From Lepas anatifera (taxonomy: Eukaryota > Arthropoda > Thecostraca > Lepadidae), in NCBI GenBank assembly GCA_034440635.1, contig JAOTON010000385.1, forward strand, positions 4,307,001 through 4,371,000: 64,000 bases of DNA, in the 5' to 3' direction. Of this stretch, positions 22,213-32,444 are shown in pieces. The notes under the pieces were generated by a model. The model worked only from the letters and a program-made list of their open reading frames with translations. It was not told where the DNA came from and did no database searches. Each line of letters starts with the position of its first letter. The first letter of the stretch is position 1. Both the position numbers and the translations under genes were made by a program.

Positions 22213-22254
22213 TTGATAATGGGACCGATATGGCCACGAAACCGGTCGTATAAC
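22213..22254 (+). ncRNA. Hammerhead-ribozyme-like motif, right arm
   Basis: TTGATAATGGGACC, GATATGGCC, ACGAAAC and CGGTCGTATAAC occur in order, matching the inverted left-arm copy. The first box differs from CUGAUGA, so self-cleavage is doubtful. Confidence 0.35.
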
Positions 22255-22300
22255 AAATACAACTTTTGGCTTTGCGTAGCACTAAAACTTTCAATAATAT

Positions 22301-23199
22301 CGTTCACCAAAGCCATGAACCAGAGAGTGGAAAGCTAGTTTTTAGTAGCATATTAGTGGCGCTTTAGAATTAAAAACAGCGGCAACGGAGTAGCAGATGG
22401 CGTTTTTAAATTTTGGAACCGTAGCGCTAGTAGCAGTGAAGATGGCGGTTTCGCAATGCTGGAAACGTGGCGCCAGTAGCAGTGATAGTTTCCGCCAGCC
22501 AGGGCAGCGGAAGCGCTGGTAAGTGTTACATCTGGTAGCGGCGACCACCTCGACCGAAAACACATCCCTTCCCTGTGAAAACGTAAAGACTGTGGCGGGT
22601 AAACACAACGAATATTTACTGTATAGGAAAGCATTTAATTCAGTAGGTTGTCAAAGACATATTTAAGCTCTGTTCGGGGTCAGCAGTTTTGTTAGGAGGG
22701 CCCTAACCTCCCCTGAAGCAAAGCGACTTCAGCCCCACAACCACCTCCGGTATCTGCTTACCGAACGAAAATAAAACGTACAGCGTATCTGCCGCCCTCG
22801 TCTTCTTCTTTACCAGCAGCACAACAGTAGGCCGTCAGCCTGTAAAACCTGAGACCAGTTCCCGGGGAGAGGCTACAGTCCTGTGACGTCGGCTCAATGC
22901 TTCCCACTGACTGGTGCTGACAAAACTGTGCTGACAGCCCGAATAGGGCTTTATTTTCGATATACATTTTACATAAATGACTGAAGTTATGGTTAATAAG
23001 AATAAAACAGAACTTTCTGTGAAAGCACCACTCCAGGTTTTGCCGACAGAAAAATCATCGTTCTTTCGATGAGCTTGCGGGGAGGGGCAAAAAAGTTTCC
23101 CCCTTGGTGGCGTTTGGGGAGCCATGGCCCGGATGGCCCCTTTTGGGACCACGCCTGGGTAAAACAATATTGTGAAAATAAGTATCCGCGATTCGTGGC
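22301..23199. other. Intergenic sequence, no gene seen
   Basis: Around 22370-22510 AGTAGCAGTGA-type words recur a few times, a weak local repeat. The rest shows no recognised family. Confidence 0.4.
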
Positions 23200-24234
23200 T
23201 TAACCCTCGCCCCACCGGGGGGCCATCGATGGCCCCCCTAAGGTTTTTCCGGGATAGCAGAAAAACGACGAGGCGCAGCACCGCGGTTGAGGGCTCTACC
23301 TCTCACTGCATCATTTTCCCATCATCCCTGAAATTTTTTACCCCGGGTCACCCAAGGTCAGGTCACCAGACGAGGTCAACCAAGGTCACCTCACTTCAAA
23401 TTTAGAGCTCTGTAAGAGCTACATTTCAAAGTCGATCGATTTGAAACTTCCTACACTTCATAACCCCTCTAGGGTCTACAAGGTGTATATCCGGGATTTT
23501 TCGATTTCGTGCCCTGAGGTCAGGTCACGAGGCGACCTCTCCCATTGGAAAAGCATTAGGAAAAGTTGTTTCATGATATAAAAGCCACAAAAATGATTGC
23601 AAATACTCAGACTGCTCAGAACAATGTTTTTGGACACCCTTTCACGGATCCCAGGGGTCATATTTGCCCTTTGACTTTTCCAAGGTCATCCAAGGTCACC
23701 ATAGGTCAAAAACAGTATTTTGACAATAACTTTTGACCTAATTGAGCTAGAGCGGTGAAACAAACACCATCGTGTTTGTCTTGTCACTGGCTTTCATTTG
23801 ATATACAACAAGGTCACTTTTTGACCTTTCGTGACCTCAGGTCATATTAGGTCACGAGGTGACCTCTGGCGGTCAAACCACTGGCGGGAGGTCTTTACGT
23901 TCCACATAGCGGAAGAAGTACTGGCAATTTGCTATCAAATGTACTTTACCAGGTCTCAATAGCTCTAATGACATAAGAGTTATGACCAGTTTGCTTAATC
24001 ATTGCATATTTGAGTGAAAATAGCCGATCTTGACCTAATTTGACCTCTGGAGGTCAAACCATTGACCTGAGCACTAAAACATGCGAAGTAATTTCTTACT
24101 GAATTCACGTGAGCTTTCTATTGCACTTTGCAGATTTGCGCTAACGCCCATATTTTCGGAGATAGAGGGGGGGCCATCGATGGCCCCCCGGTGGGGCGAA
24201 GGTGGCGCCGGACCCCCGGTGGGGCGCGGGTTAA
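23200..24234 (+). mobile_element. TTAA family B, complete copy B1 (1035 bp)
   Basis: TTAA flanks both ends (23200-23203 and 24231-24234). The terminal repeat is CCCTCGCCCCACCGGGGG at the left and its near complement at the right. A perfect palindrome built on GGGGCCATCGATGGCCCC lies just inside each end (23217-23238 and 24168-24189). The right end carries CCCCCGGTGGGGCG twice, with the complement of CCACCTTCG between. About 20 AGGTCA or TGACCT words were counted in the copy. No protein coding is evident. Confidence 0.85.
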
Positions 24235-24984
24235 AAGCAGTGCAACTCCCAACAGCTGTATTCAAAACGCGGCACAGGCTTTGAGAACACGATACGAGAT
24301 TCAACGAATTTAAAAGGAGTGTGGCGGAACACAACAGCACAAAGGAGGGCAGCAGAAAAGGGGCGTTCCCACCGCTGAAGGGGTTTCCTGGTGGCATTTA
24401 TGCCGGAATATTGCACTGTAACGTACTAACTACACACTCACACGTGACTCCACGATCTAGAACACACCCATTCTGTAATATAAACGCACATCAATCCTAG
24501 TCGCATGGAGCGACCTGGTGGCAATATTATCTAGAGAAGAACCATGAGTGTCGAAAGCGGAGGGGACGGGGGTGCATCCACCCCGGCCGCTGAGTCAGGG
24601 GGTGTATAAGCCCACAAATGTTTGAGACTCGACCTAGGTTTTTGCATTTTCTCCCTATTACATGCGTGACCCAACGTAAACCCTCCCAATTCTATCGTTT
24701 GTAGAGTGCATCGGTAACGTTTTCAAACGACCAATAGGTTCAAAGCTCGCCTCCCACCCTCCCCTGGCGGCCATCACCAGTCCGTGGTCCCCCACCGCTC
24801 CCACAGGGTCAGTATGGTGGCAGCCCTGAGCAGAGCCCAGGTACATCGGCACGCCAGCAGTCTTCATCCCCACAGGTAAAACCAGGGATAGTGCGGGGTC
24901 TGGAAATACTATATAAAATACGGCGTCAGCTTGGCATGCTTCTCCAGTATTAACCCCGCAGCGCGCGGTTATGAAACAATCCCA
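24235..24984. other. Intergenic sequence, no gene seen
   Basis: No repeat borders recognised. The - strand frame extending through 24658-25311 is open because of the adjacent minisatellite. Confidence 0.4.
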
Positions 24985-25365
24985 GTCCCGGGACAGTCCC
25001 AGCCCCGGAACAGTCCCAGCCCCGGGACAGTCCCAGCACTGGAACAGTCCCAGCCCCGGGACAGTCCCAGCCCCGGGACAGTCCCAGCCCCGGGACAGTT
25101 CCAGCACTAGGAACAGTCCCAGCACTGGAACAGTCCCAGCCCCGGGACAGTCCCAGCCCCGGGACAGTCCCAGCCCCGGGACAGTCCCAGCCCCGGGACA
25201 GTCCCAGCCCCGGGACAGTCCCAGCCCCGGGACAGTCCCAGCCCGGGACAGTCCCAGCCCCGGGACAGTCCCAGCCCCGGGACAGTCCCAGCCCCGGGAC
25301 AGTCCCAGCACTGGAACAGTCCCAGCCCCGGGACAGTCCCAGCCCCGGAACTGCCGCTTCCAGCC
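24985..25365. repeat. 18-bp minisatellite GGGACAGTCCCAGCCCCG
   Basis: About twenty units of an 18-bp sequence with a few variants (CAGCACTGGAACAGT). As 18 is a multiple of three, both strands stay open: hexapeptides like PGTVPA and GQSQPR on one, GLGLSR on the other. GGGACAGTCCC within the unit is nearly self-complementary. Confidence 0.95.
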
Positions 25366-26129
25366 AAGTCTTTGTAGGATTTTTCTTTGAAGGATTTTTT
25401 GTAGGATTTTTTATTTCCTAGTTTTTGTTAGAAAACCAGCATTGGAGAACAGAATGGTCGACAAGCCACCTGCTTCTGTAACCTTATTTGAAATAGCGCG
25501 CGCTTCCTCCACATAACATTGCTGGTGAACTGAACCAAAGCTTTTGGTACAGTCGCTTTTGTCACAAACGCCTTGAAATGTTAACATGACTTAGAGACCA
25601 TCAAATTCCCCGAAACACTCTAAACTCAAAAACACAAAATAGGCTTATCACGTGGAAGGTCATACTAATTCCGGTCAGCCTGCTAAGTAAGAACAAAGTT
25701 TTATATGGCCAATACGGAAAAAGGCAGCCTACACTTTAACAGTTGTTCTGATTCTAGAAAAGCTGCGAAGCAACAATCGAGTCAGCGCTCTAACATGTTC
25801 GCAGTGACCCTGTTCACAGTAAGCATCTGCTGCTGTTATCTGCTCACACCGGCAAGCACTAGCTCCATGCAATGCTCGCAGAAAATTTCGCATTGAAAAA
25901 CTGCGGAATTGTACAGCCTCACATCCGCCCCACGTTAAATTGGGGGAAGACCTCCTCCATACCACTAACAGAGAACCGTAATAGCATTTATGAGCAGATG
26001 TGGGCGGAACAGTGAGTAGACAACTGCCATCAGATTTTTCACCGCTGTTCACCCGAGCGCGGGGCCAGATTCTGAGTATCGAGTACGTACCTACCTACCG
26101 AGAGTGCTAGTTGACTATGGGCGGCTGTG
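25366..26129. other. Sequence downstream of TMX2, no gene seen
   Basis: May include distal 3' untranslated sequence of TMX2. A TTTATT (AATAAA on the - strand) lies near 25407, but it is 1.5 kb past the stop codon. Confidence 0.35.
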
Positions 26130-26955
26130 GACAGCCGGCGGGATCACAGCACCACCTCACAGCGCCAGGCAGAGGGAGCGACAGTGGGGTGACTCCTACC
26201 ATCCACGCCCCGCCCCCCCCGCGCGCGGCGGGGCGCTTGAACAGAGGGGAGGCCATCCGACGGCCCGCGCCCCCGTCACACCCAGTCACCCACCTCACAG
26301 CGCCGGCAGGGAGCGGCATGGGAGCGACAGCCTGAACAGAGGCGGTCTGACCCCCTCACCACCGCAGCCACCCGCCTCACAGCGCCAGGCAGAGGGAGCG
26401 GCAGTGGGAGCGGCTGCCTGAACAGAGGGGAGGCCATCCGACGCCCCGTCACCACACCGCAGTCACCGCCTACAGCGCAGCGGCGGGAGCGGCAGTGGGA
26501 GCGGCGGGAGCGGCTGCCTGAACAGAGGGGAGGCCATCCGACGCCCCCCTCACCACACGCAGCCACCCGCCTCACAGCGCCAGGCAGAGGAGCGGCAGTG
26601 GAGCGGCTGCCTGAACAGAGGCGGTCTGACGCCCCTCCCTCACCACACCGCAGCCACCCGCCTCACAGCGCCAGGCAGAGGGAGCGGCAGGAGCGGCGCC
26701 TGAACAGAGGAAAGACCGTCCGACGGCCCCGCGCCCTCCGTCACCACACCGCAGCCACCCGCCTCAGCGCAGCGGCAGTGGGAGCGGCAGTGGGAGCGGC
26801 AGTGGAGCGGCTGCCTGAACAGAGGGGAGGCCATCCGACGCCCCCGTCACCACACCGCAGCCACCCGCCTCACAGCGCCGGCAGAGGAGCGGCTGCCTGA
26901 CCAGAGGAAAGACCGTCGACGGCCCGCCTCCGTCACCACACCGCAGCCACCCACC
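26130..26955. repeat. Minisatellite of roughly 75-100 bp units abutting the TMX2 stop codon
   Basis: About nine units with the words CACCGCAGCCACCCGCCTCAC, AGCGCCAGGCAGAGGGAGCGG and CCTGAACAGAGGGGAGGCCA. The last unit reaches the complement of the TMX2 stop codon at 26956, so the transcribed TMX2 3' untranslated region would start in this array. Some units also share that junction's CACCTCAC word. Open frames here are composition artefacts. Confidence 0.85.
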
Positions 26956-27054
26956 TCACTGGCTCTTCTTCATCTCCAGCCTTCGGAAACGGGGCAGCTC
27001 GTCCTTGCACTTTCTGTACACGTTGTTGAGGTCGAACGCCGCCACCACGTTGTC
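26956..27054 (-). CDS. TMX2: TMX2-like thioredoxin-related membrane protein, last coding exon
   Basis: On the - strand, acceptor CTACCACCAG is followed by DNVVAAFDLNNVYRKCK and then DELPRFRRLEMKKSQ, ending in TGA (26956-26958). This matches the C-terminus of TMX2, where a Phe-Asx-Leu-Asn-x-x-Tyr stretch follows the thioredoxin fold and a Lys-rich end closes the protein. TMX2 is an ER membrane protein with a thioredoxin-like domain. The exon joins the one at 28754 in frame (FTFSR then DNVV). The C-terminus is much shorter than that of vertebrate TMX2. Confidence 0.85.
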   Translation of the reverse strand, partial: DNVVAAFDLNNVYRKCKDELPRFRRLEMKKSQ

Positions 27055-28753
27055 CTGGTGGTAGAGGGGACAGAGGGATTATCGATGAGTGCCTGTAAAC
27101 CTTCGGAGAACATGAAGATTGTTTAAGGGGACGCGGTAGTGGAGTGGTCAGCGTAGTTGCTTGAGATCAAAGGATATATTTACACACAAAAACACGAATG
27201 TCACAACGAAGTCATTTCCTACTTGACATAGTCTCGAATCTACTCGAAAACTGCCTACACATGTTTTATGAGGCGCGATAAGCCTACATGATGTGCTCAT
27301 TGGTATAGCGGTGACAATGGCTAGTGCTGTACTCTCAACAATAGTCACATTGGCCACATGATTATGAGCAACAATTGTTAGACATTCCTACATTAGGTAC
27401 TACATAAATATCATAAACAGCTTTTACATGGGTCCTATAAACGGAATCGAAATATTACAAAACACTGCAGCCAAACATATTATCAGTTACGTTTCAAACG
27501 TTGCTTTCGAATTTATGACGTCATTGTTAGAGGCAAGAAACTTAACACGCGCATTGACGGGGATCTGAGCTACCTTCGTCTTAACGGGGGAGGTGTACCC
27601 ACCCTGCCCCCTAGGATTTCGTAAACCCCACTAGTTAGCGAAGAACGGTAAACGGTATCAGTTGCCTGACATAAGCTCTAAAGAAAGAGTTCCAGACAAA
27701 CTTGTTCCGGTTAGATCCAAGGAAAGCAGATCTTGAAAGCAGTCGAAGATGGATTGTGATTTGATGAGATCGGACTGATGGATTCTGGGTTCTTGCCCTA
27801 CAAAAAACGTCTGAACGAACATTTCAAAGTAACATTCCTCAGCTACAATCTCAATAAATTAAACAGGTGAATTGTGCTTCCCGATTTCGGACCACAATCG
27901 GCAATCACGAAGAACAATAATCATGTTGCGCATCTAATTTTGTCGAAGTTACAGTTTGCATCACATATTTATACAATAGCATCAAATCTTCCCCACAAAA
28001 ACTGCACTAATGTTCATGCTATGTCGTCATTCATATTGATATTTAAAAAAAAACACACACAGCAAGCATTCCTATGGGTATTGGCTCCTGTCCCAGTCCA
28101 TTTAAAGCGAAACCCAGGCTCAAGTATTTGAACAGGATGGGGCAAACTAGCTATATGACAATTTTCGTCTACGTGCCTGGATCATGACGTCACTAGTTGA
28201 ATTAAATAATCGAGAATGCCATTAATTTTGTCGTTTTGAATGGAGTTACCGATTGCAGTTGGAATAAGAAAGATAAGTTGGGTAGTTCTCAAATTAGGAG
28301 AGAAGCAAAAACCCTCCCGTGCTCAATACATTAAAGTTCAACCCCGTGCCCAGTACGGGTTAAGGGTAGACACTAGCAAGTAATTAAGTACACGACAAAC
28401 AGAGGCCGAAAGCGGGTGCACCGGCTTTGTATAGGTGGCGCTGAGTATGTCTTTGTATGGGTGCTTTGGGCAGAGGAGGCAGCAGGGCGGTGTATCGCGT
28501 GCGTTAAAGCAAAGTTCCCTCTAAAGGCCATTTATCAACATTGCGCCCACATCCCTCCTGCGACAAAGGATACAGAGATTCGCACCATCTATGCCGAGAC
28601 ACGCAGGACTCCGAGCAGACGATCATAGAAGCATCTACTGTCGGTAAACAACTACTGCGAAGCGACCTACTCGCAAATACCACGGCAGGACCATTTCAGA
28701 AGAGCGATGCAAGCATGCGGGTCTGCCCGGTGGTGCCAGAACTATACACCCAC
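27055..28753. other. TMX2 intron
   Basis: 1.7 kb. It contains a family C left-end fragment at 27542-27665 and is otherwise unassigned. A tRNA-like string at 27131-27150 (see rejected items) lacks a B box. Confidence 0.6.
27542..27665 (+). mobile_element. TTAA family C, left-end fragment
   Basis: Begins TTAACACGCGCATTGACGGG, continues through CTACCTTCG (one change from CCACCTTCG) and a second box, then GCGAAGAACGGTAAACGG. It is cut off before the AGGTCA-rich body. Confidence 0.8.
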
Positions 28754-28949
28754 CCTGGAGAAGGTGAAGGGTATGAGGCGGCCGCGGTCATCAAATCCAG
28801 GCCTCTGGTTCTCCGCCTCCCCGCCCTCGAACAGAATGAGGGTGGGCAGCTGCCTGCTCAGGCTGCTGGTGGCGATGCGGTACTGACGCGCTGCCTCCGG
28901 CTCCCGCGTCACGTCCACCTTACCGAACACCAGGTTATCCAGCGCGTAC
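28754..28949 (-). CDS. TMX2: TMX2-like thioredoxin-related membrane protein, second-last coding exon
   Basis: The - strand reading is YALDNLVFGKVDVTREPEA, then ARQYRIATSSLSRQLPTLIL, then FEGGEAENQRPGFDDRG and FTFSR. It covers the second half of the thioredoxin fold. FGKVDV, the S-(L/T)-x-(R/K)-QLPTLILF block with the cis-proline, and the FxGG turn are characteristic of TMX2. The acceptor is TTTTGTGCAG and the donor AGG|GTGGGT. The upstream exons, including the active-site motif and membrane helices, were not found; they may lie at higher coordinates in short exons or outside the window. Confidence 0.9.
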
Positions 28950-29015
28950 CTGCACAAAACCAGCGTGTTGGTCATCACGAGTACTCGCGATTCATACCAA
29001 TTTTTACGACCTTAG

Positions 29016-29987
29016 TTCGTAAGGTCCCCTTCAGGTCAGGTGAATAACCTTATTTTCGCCCTGTTGCGGGCCATTTTGCCGTTTTGGCTGCTATTGGCCG
29101 GAATTTTGCTAACAAATCACATTTTTATGGTCATTGGATTAAGAAACTGACATTCTCACGTCGATTCATGTGCCATACACCTACATCACTCATCTAGGTA
29201 ATGCAGGAGGTGAGGTCAAATGTCAAAGGTCACTGACCGGTAAAACTCGACATTGCCCAATACGCCAAGTGCCTCCTTCATCATCGGTTATTGCTTAACA
29301 CCTCCTTCAAGGTCAAATAAGGTCAAATTTCGAAAAAGGTCAAGTCCATAAAATTTGCAAACCAACTACTTTAGTGTCCGTATCATTCAAATTGACTATT
29401 TTCATAAGCCATTATGCATCATTTACGCCCAGTATGTGCTTGCTTCTTCATCTGTTATTGTTTACACTCCTTTCAAGACCAAATAAGGTCACAGGTCGAA
29501 AAAGATCAAGTCCGTATCGGACGCAAGTCAACTAATTCGGTGTTCATCTTATTTCGAAATACCCAATCGAAACATGCATATGTAGTCGTTATTCGACGCA
29601 GAGTTATCACTGAGGTCACGCAAGGACGAATCAAGGTCATTGAAGGTCAAGGAAGTTCATGAAAGATCTAACATTATAAAAGTGATCCTCGAGGGTTGGA
29701 AGAAAATATTCTGGGCGAGTTCATGAACAAATACTGCAAAAGAACGATGAGAGTCTAGAGTATTAATGTGAAAACGGTTACAGGCGCCCAAATGACCTCA
29801 ACATGCATCCACTCTTGAGGTCATAGCTCCGTGACCTTAAAAGGTAGGAACATATCGTTTGCAAAACATGCGCAATAAATGCCCCAGAAGCTATACAATT
29901 TTCAAGGCTCTAAATTATAAAGCTCGTTTCATTTCTTGAAAAACCTTAGAGGGGATTGTAACAATTCCCTGTAAGTGCGAGGGTTAA
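29016..29987 (+). mobile_element. AGGTCA-rich repeat, family E
   Basis: The right end reads TGCGAGGGTTAA (TTAA at 29984-29987), like the right ends of families A and B. The body repeats AAGGTCAAATAAGGTCA, CTTGAGGTCATAGC and similar words, and one segment (CCTCCTTCAAGGTCAAATAAGG and CTCCTTTCAAGACCAAATAAGG) is internally repeated. No matching left end was found, so the start is approximate. Confidence 0.55.
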
Positions 29988-31129
29988 GAGGCCATCAAGT
30001 CGTCTACTACGTTGAGATCGCTTCGAATTTTGGTATTTTTTCTTCACAGTTTAATTTTTTGAGCGGCTACAGCTACATTTGGTAAGCGTTAACAAGATTG
30101 ACCAAAAGTACAGTTAGAAGTATTTTTTGGCCGCAAACATGGGCGCAAAACCTGATTTTGATCAGCATTTTTCAGTTTTTGAAGGGTCAGGATCTCAAAA
30201 ACTCAAAATTTTGACAAGTAATATTTACTATGTTGTAAAACTCGTCAAGACGCATCGAATGAGCCCCGGGGAGCCAGGATCGGATAAAAAGTTTCAAAAA
30301 GTGGTCAGGTTACCAGATCATATCCTAGATTTGGCCTAGCAAGCAATTCATGTTATACATCATTAGATTCAGCTTGCTGCGAGGATTCCAATTGAATTAC
30401 TAGACACCACAGAGGCCAGGGAAATCCACGGCGCCGCGTTTGTCGCATGAGCCCGCGCAGGGCATTTAGGTCAAATTTGAAGGTCGATGAGGGAGGCGCA
30501 GTGGCAGATGTAGCCGGTCGGTTTGGGATGGGGCAAGCCAAAGCCAAAAAGCTAAAAAAGCACGCGGTGAAAGATTTTTCCACCATATAACTATGGTAGA
30601 TTTTGGGGGTACCAAAGTCAAAAAGCTAAAAACGTTACGGGGTGAAATTTTAACAGCCAAATTTGACTGGTTCTGTTAAAAGTTGAGAGTTGAAGCACTA
30701 AAACCTTGCTTATAAACTTAAAGGAAATGGGGGCAAAAGGGAAATCGACCGCCTTGGTGGGTGGGGGTAAAAACATAGTTTTACCCAGAGTTTTTTTCCG
30801 TTTGGGGAAATGCCTTTTTGCCCCCCCCCCACTGGATTTTCCACTGGGGAGAGGTAAGAAAAGTCAGAATTTCCGGAAAATCTACCGGGGAGTTTTGTCC
30901 GCCATGAGAATGGGTTCGCGGGCTTTGAGCTTGGAAAATATTATTGTTAAATTTTCGGCCCTTTTAGGCATTGGCGTAGCCATGCTTTCTGAACTTGTAG
31001 GGACACATCCAGCCTCTTGATTAGATACCCGACGGAACATTTTAAGAGGGGCCAAATTTTATGTGCGAGCTAGCCAGACGTCTCCTTTTTACATTTTTAC
31101 ACGAATTTAGGGCAGTATAATTTGAATAC
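29988..31129. other. Intergenic or TMX2 intron, no gene seen
   Basis: Two copies of a phrase like AAGTCAAAAAGCTAAAAACG (30540 and 30615) mark a degraded repeat. The frame at 30706-31020 has no family match. Confidence 0.4.
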
Positions 31130-31586
31130 TTAAAGGGAGTGTGGCACCTTGGTCGAATCCTGGAATTTATTATAATCAGGTGTACTTTCAGCCGAAAATC
31201 AAGGAGGCGCCCATGATTTCTCTGAAAAAAACATACAATAAGCTCAATATTTCTATTTTGAATGCTCTTCTGGGGAAATAAAGAACTATCTGCCTGTGGA
31301 TGATGTCATGACCTGGCAACCACTATTATATTCAATACGCTTCAAGGGCTTCGATTAGCTGATACTCACCGTGACGTCAGCATATATCGTCACACCAACC
31401 GCCATTAGAACTGTGGCCTGCTGCTAAAGGTACATGAGGGGTACATTTCAGGTAAGTTTTAGCTTTTTCTACGAAATTCTTAATTTCCAAGACAAATGAT
31501 ATATTGAGTACCGGATCTTCTGACTTGCTTTGAAACTTGGCTATATCAGTTAAAATCACGTTATGAATGTGCCACATTCCTTTTAA
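31130..31586 (+). mobile_element. TTAA family D, complete copy D2 (457 bp)
   Basis: Starts TTAAAGGGAGTGTGGCACCT and ends GTGCCACATTCCTTTTAA. By eye about 85-90% like D1. Its right TTAA (31583-31586) is also the left TTAA of C2, so the two elements share one target tetranucleotide. Confidence 0.85.
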
Positions 31587-32444
31587 CACGTGCTTTGACG
31601 GGGATCTGAGCCACCTTCGCTTTGACGGGGGAAGAGTAGGGGCAGGTACCAGCCCCTCTAAGATCTCGAGAACCATGCTAGATAGCGAAAAACGGTAAAG
31701 GAAGTTTAGTAGCTCATCCACCTCTCTATTGAAAATATTTGCACTATTTTTTCAGGTCACATTTAAGGTCACTAGAGGTCGAAACATGCCGTCAAAGGGA
31801 TAACATGTAAATGAAGCTTTTTGGTCATTACATCTGAACAAGTAAAGATTGATCAAACAATTTGAACCATCAAAATCCTGGCAGCAAACCAAATCCAATG
31901 ATATATAACATGGCTTTGCTAGGTCAAATCAGGTCCAATATGTCATTGGACCTGACCTAAGGTAAAGTCAAGGTCAAATTAGGTCAAAATGCATAACTTT
32001 AGAACCGCAAAGACAATCCCAATCCACTGAAGCTAAAATGAACACTCTATCACTATCTATGACCAAGTTATTTAATTAAAACCACTTTTCCCATGTATTT
32101 CCAAGGAACAGGTAAAGCCTGGTACCTGACCTTAGGTCATCGATACAAAAAATACCGGAACATATTTTAGACAGCTCGGTGGGCCAGTATGTGGTATGAG
32201 TTTCAATAGGATAAGTTCACCCTGTTCCGAATTATGTTATTTTAAACTTTTTTGGGTCAGGTCACTTGAACTGTACTGGTGACCTGACCAGAGTGACCTA
32301 ACCTTAGATTTTTGACAAAAGGTGTAAAAATAATCAGAGAAAAGGTATACCATAGTACGGCGGCGCGTGCCGTTTTTAAGTTATCTCCAAAAAACCCGAA
32401 GGGGGCGGGTACCCAACCCCTTTCCCCGTCAATGCGCGTGTTAA
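31583..32444 (+). mobile_element. TTAA family C, complete copy C2 (862 bp)
   Basis: TTAACACGTGCTTTGACGGG at the left, CCCCGTCAATGCGCGTGTTAA at the right. It has the CCACCTTCG motif between two terminal boxes, an AGGTCA-rich body (for example CCTGACCTAAGG and AAGGTCAAATTAGGTCA), and a short GC-rich stem before the right end. Non-coding. Confidence 0.88.

Larger units (their letters stand above)
20580..22300. mobile_element. Penelope-like retroelement fragment with inverted arms
   Basis: The right part (21212-22300) carries, on the + strand, the end of a reverse transcriptase and a GIY-YIG endonuclease. The left part (20580-21210) is an inverted copy of the endonuclease end and 3' region. The arms, roughly 20677-21210 and 21760-22300, differ at only a few positions where compared. 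Inverted partial copies are a known habit of Penelope-like elements. Both arms carry a motif resembling the hammerhead ribozyme found in the terminal repeats of these elements. Confidence 0.8.

Noticed and set aside
24658..25311. 217-codon frame GLGLSR-rich
   Set aside because: It is the 18-bp minisatellite read on the - strand.
27127..27180. tRNA-like string GCGGTAGTGGAGTGGTCAGCG
   Set aside because: It has an A-box-like part but no B box or acceptor-stem pairing within tRNA distance.
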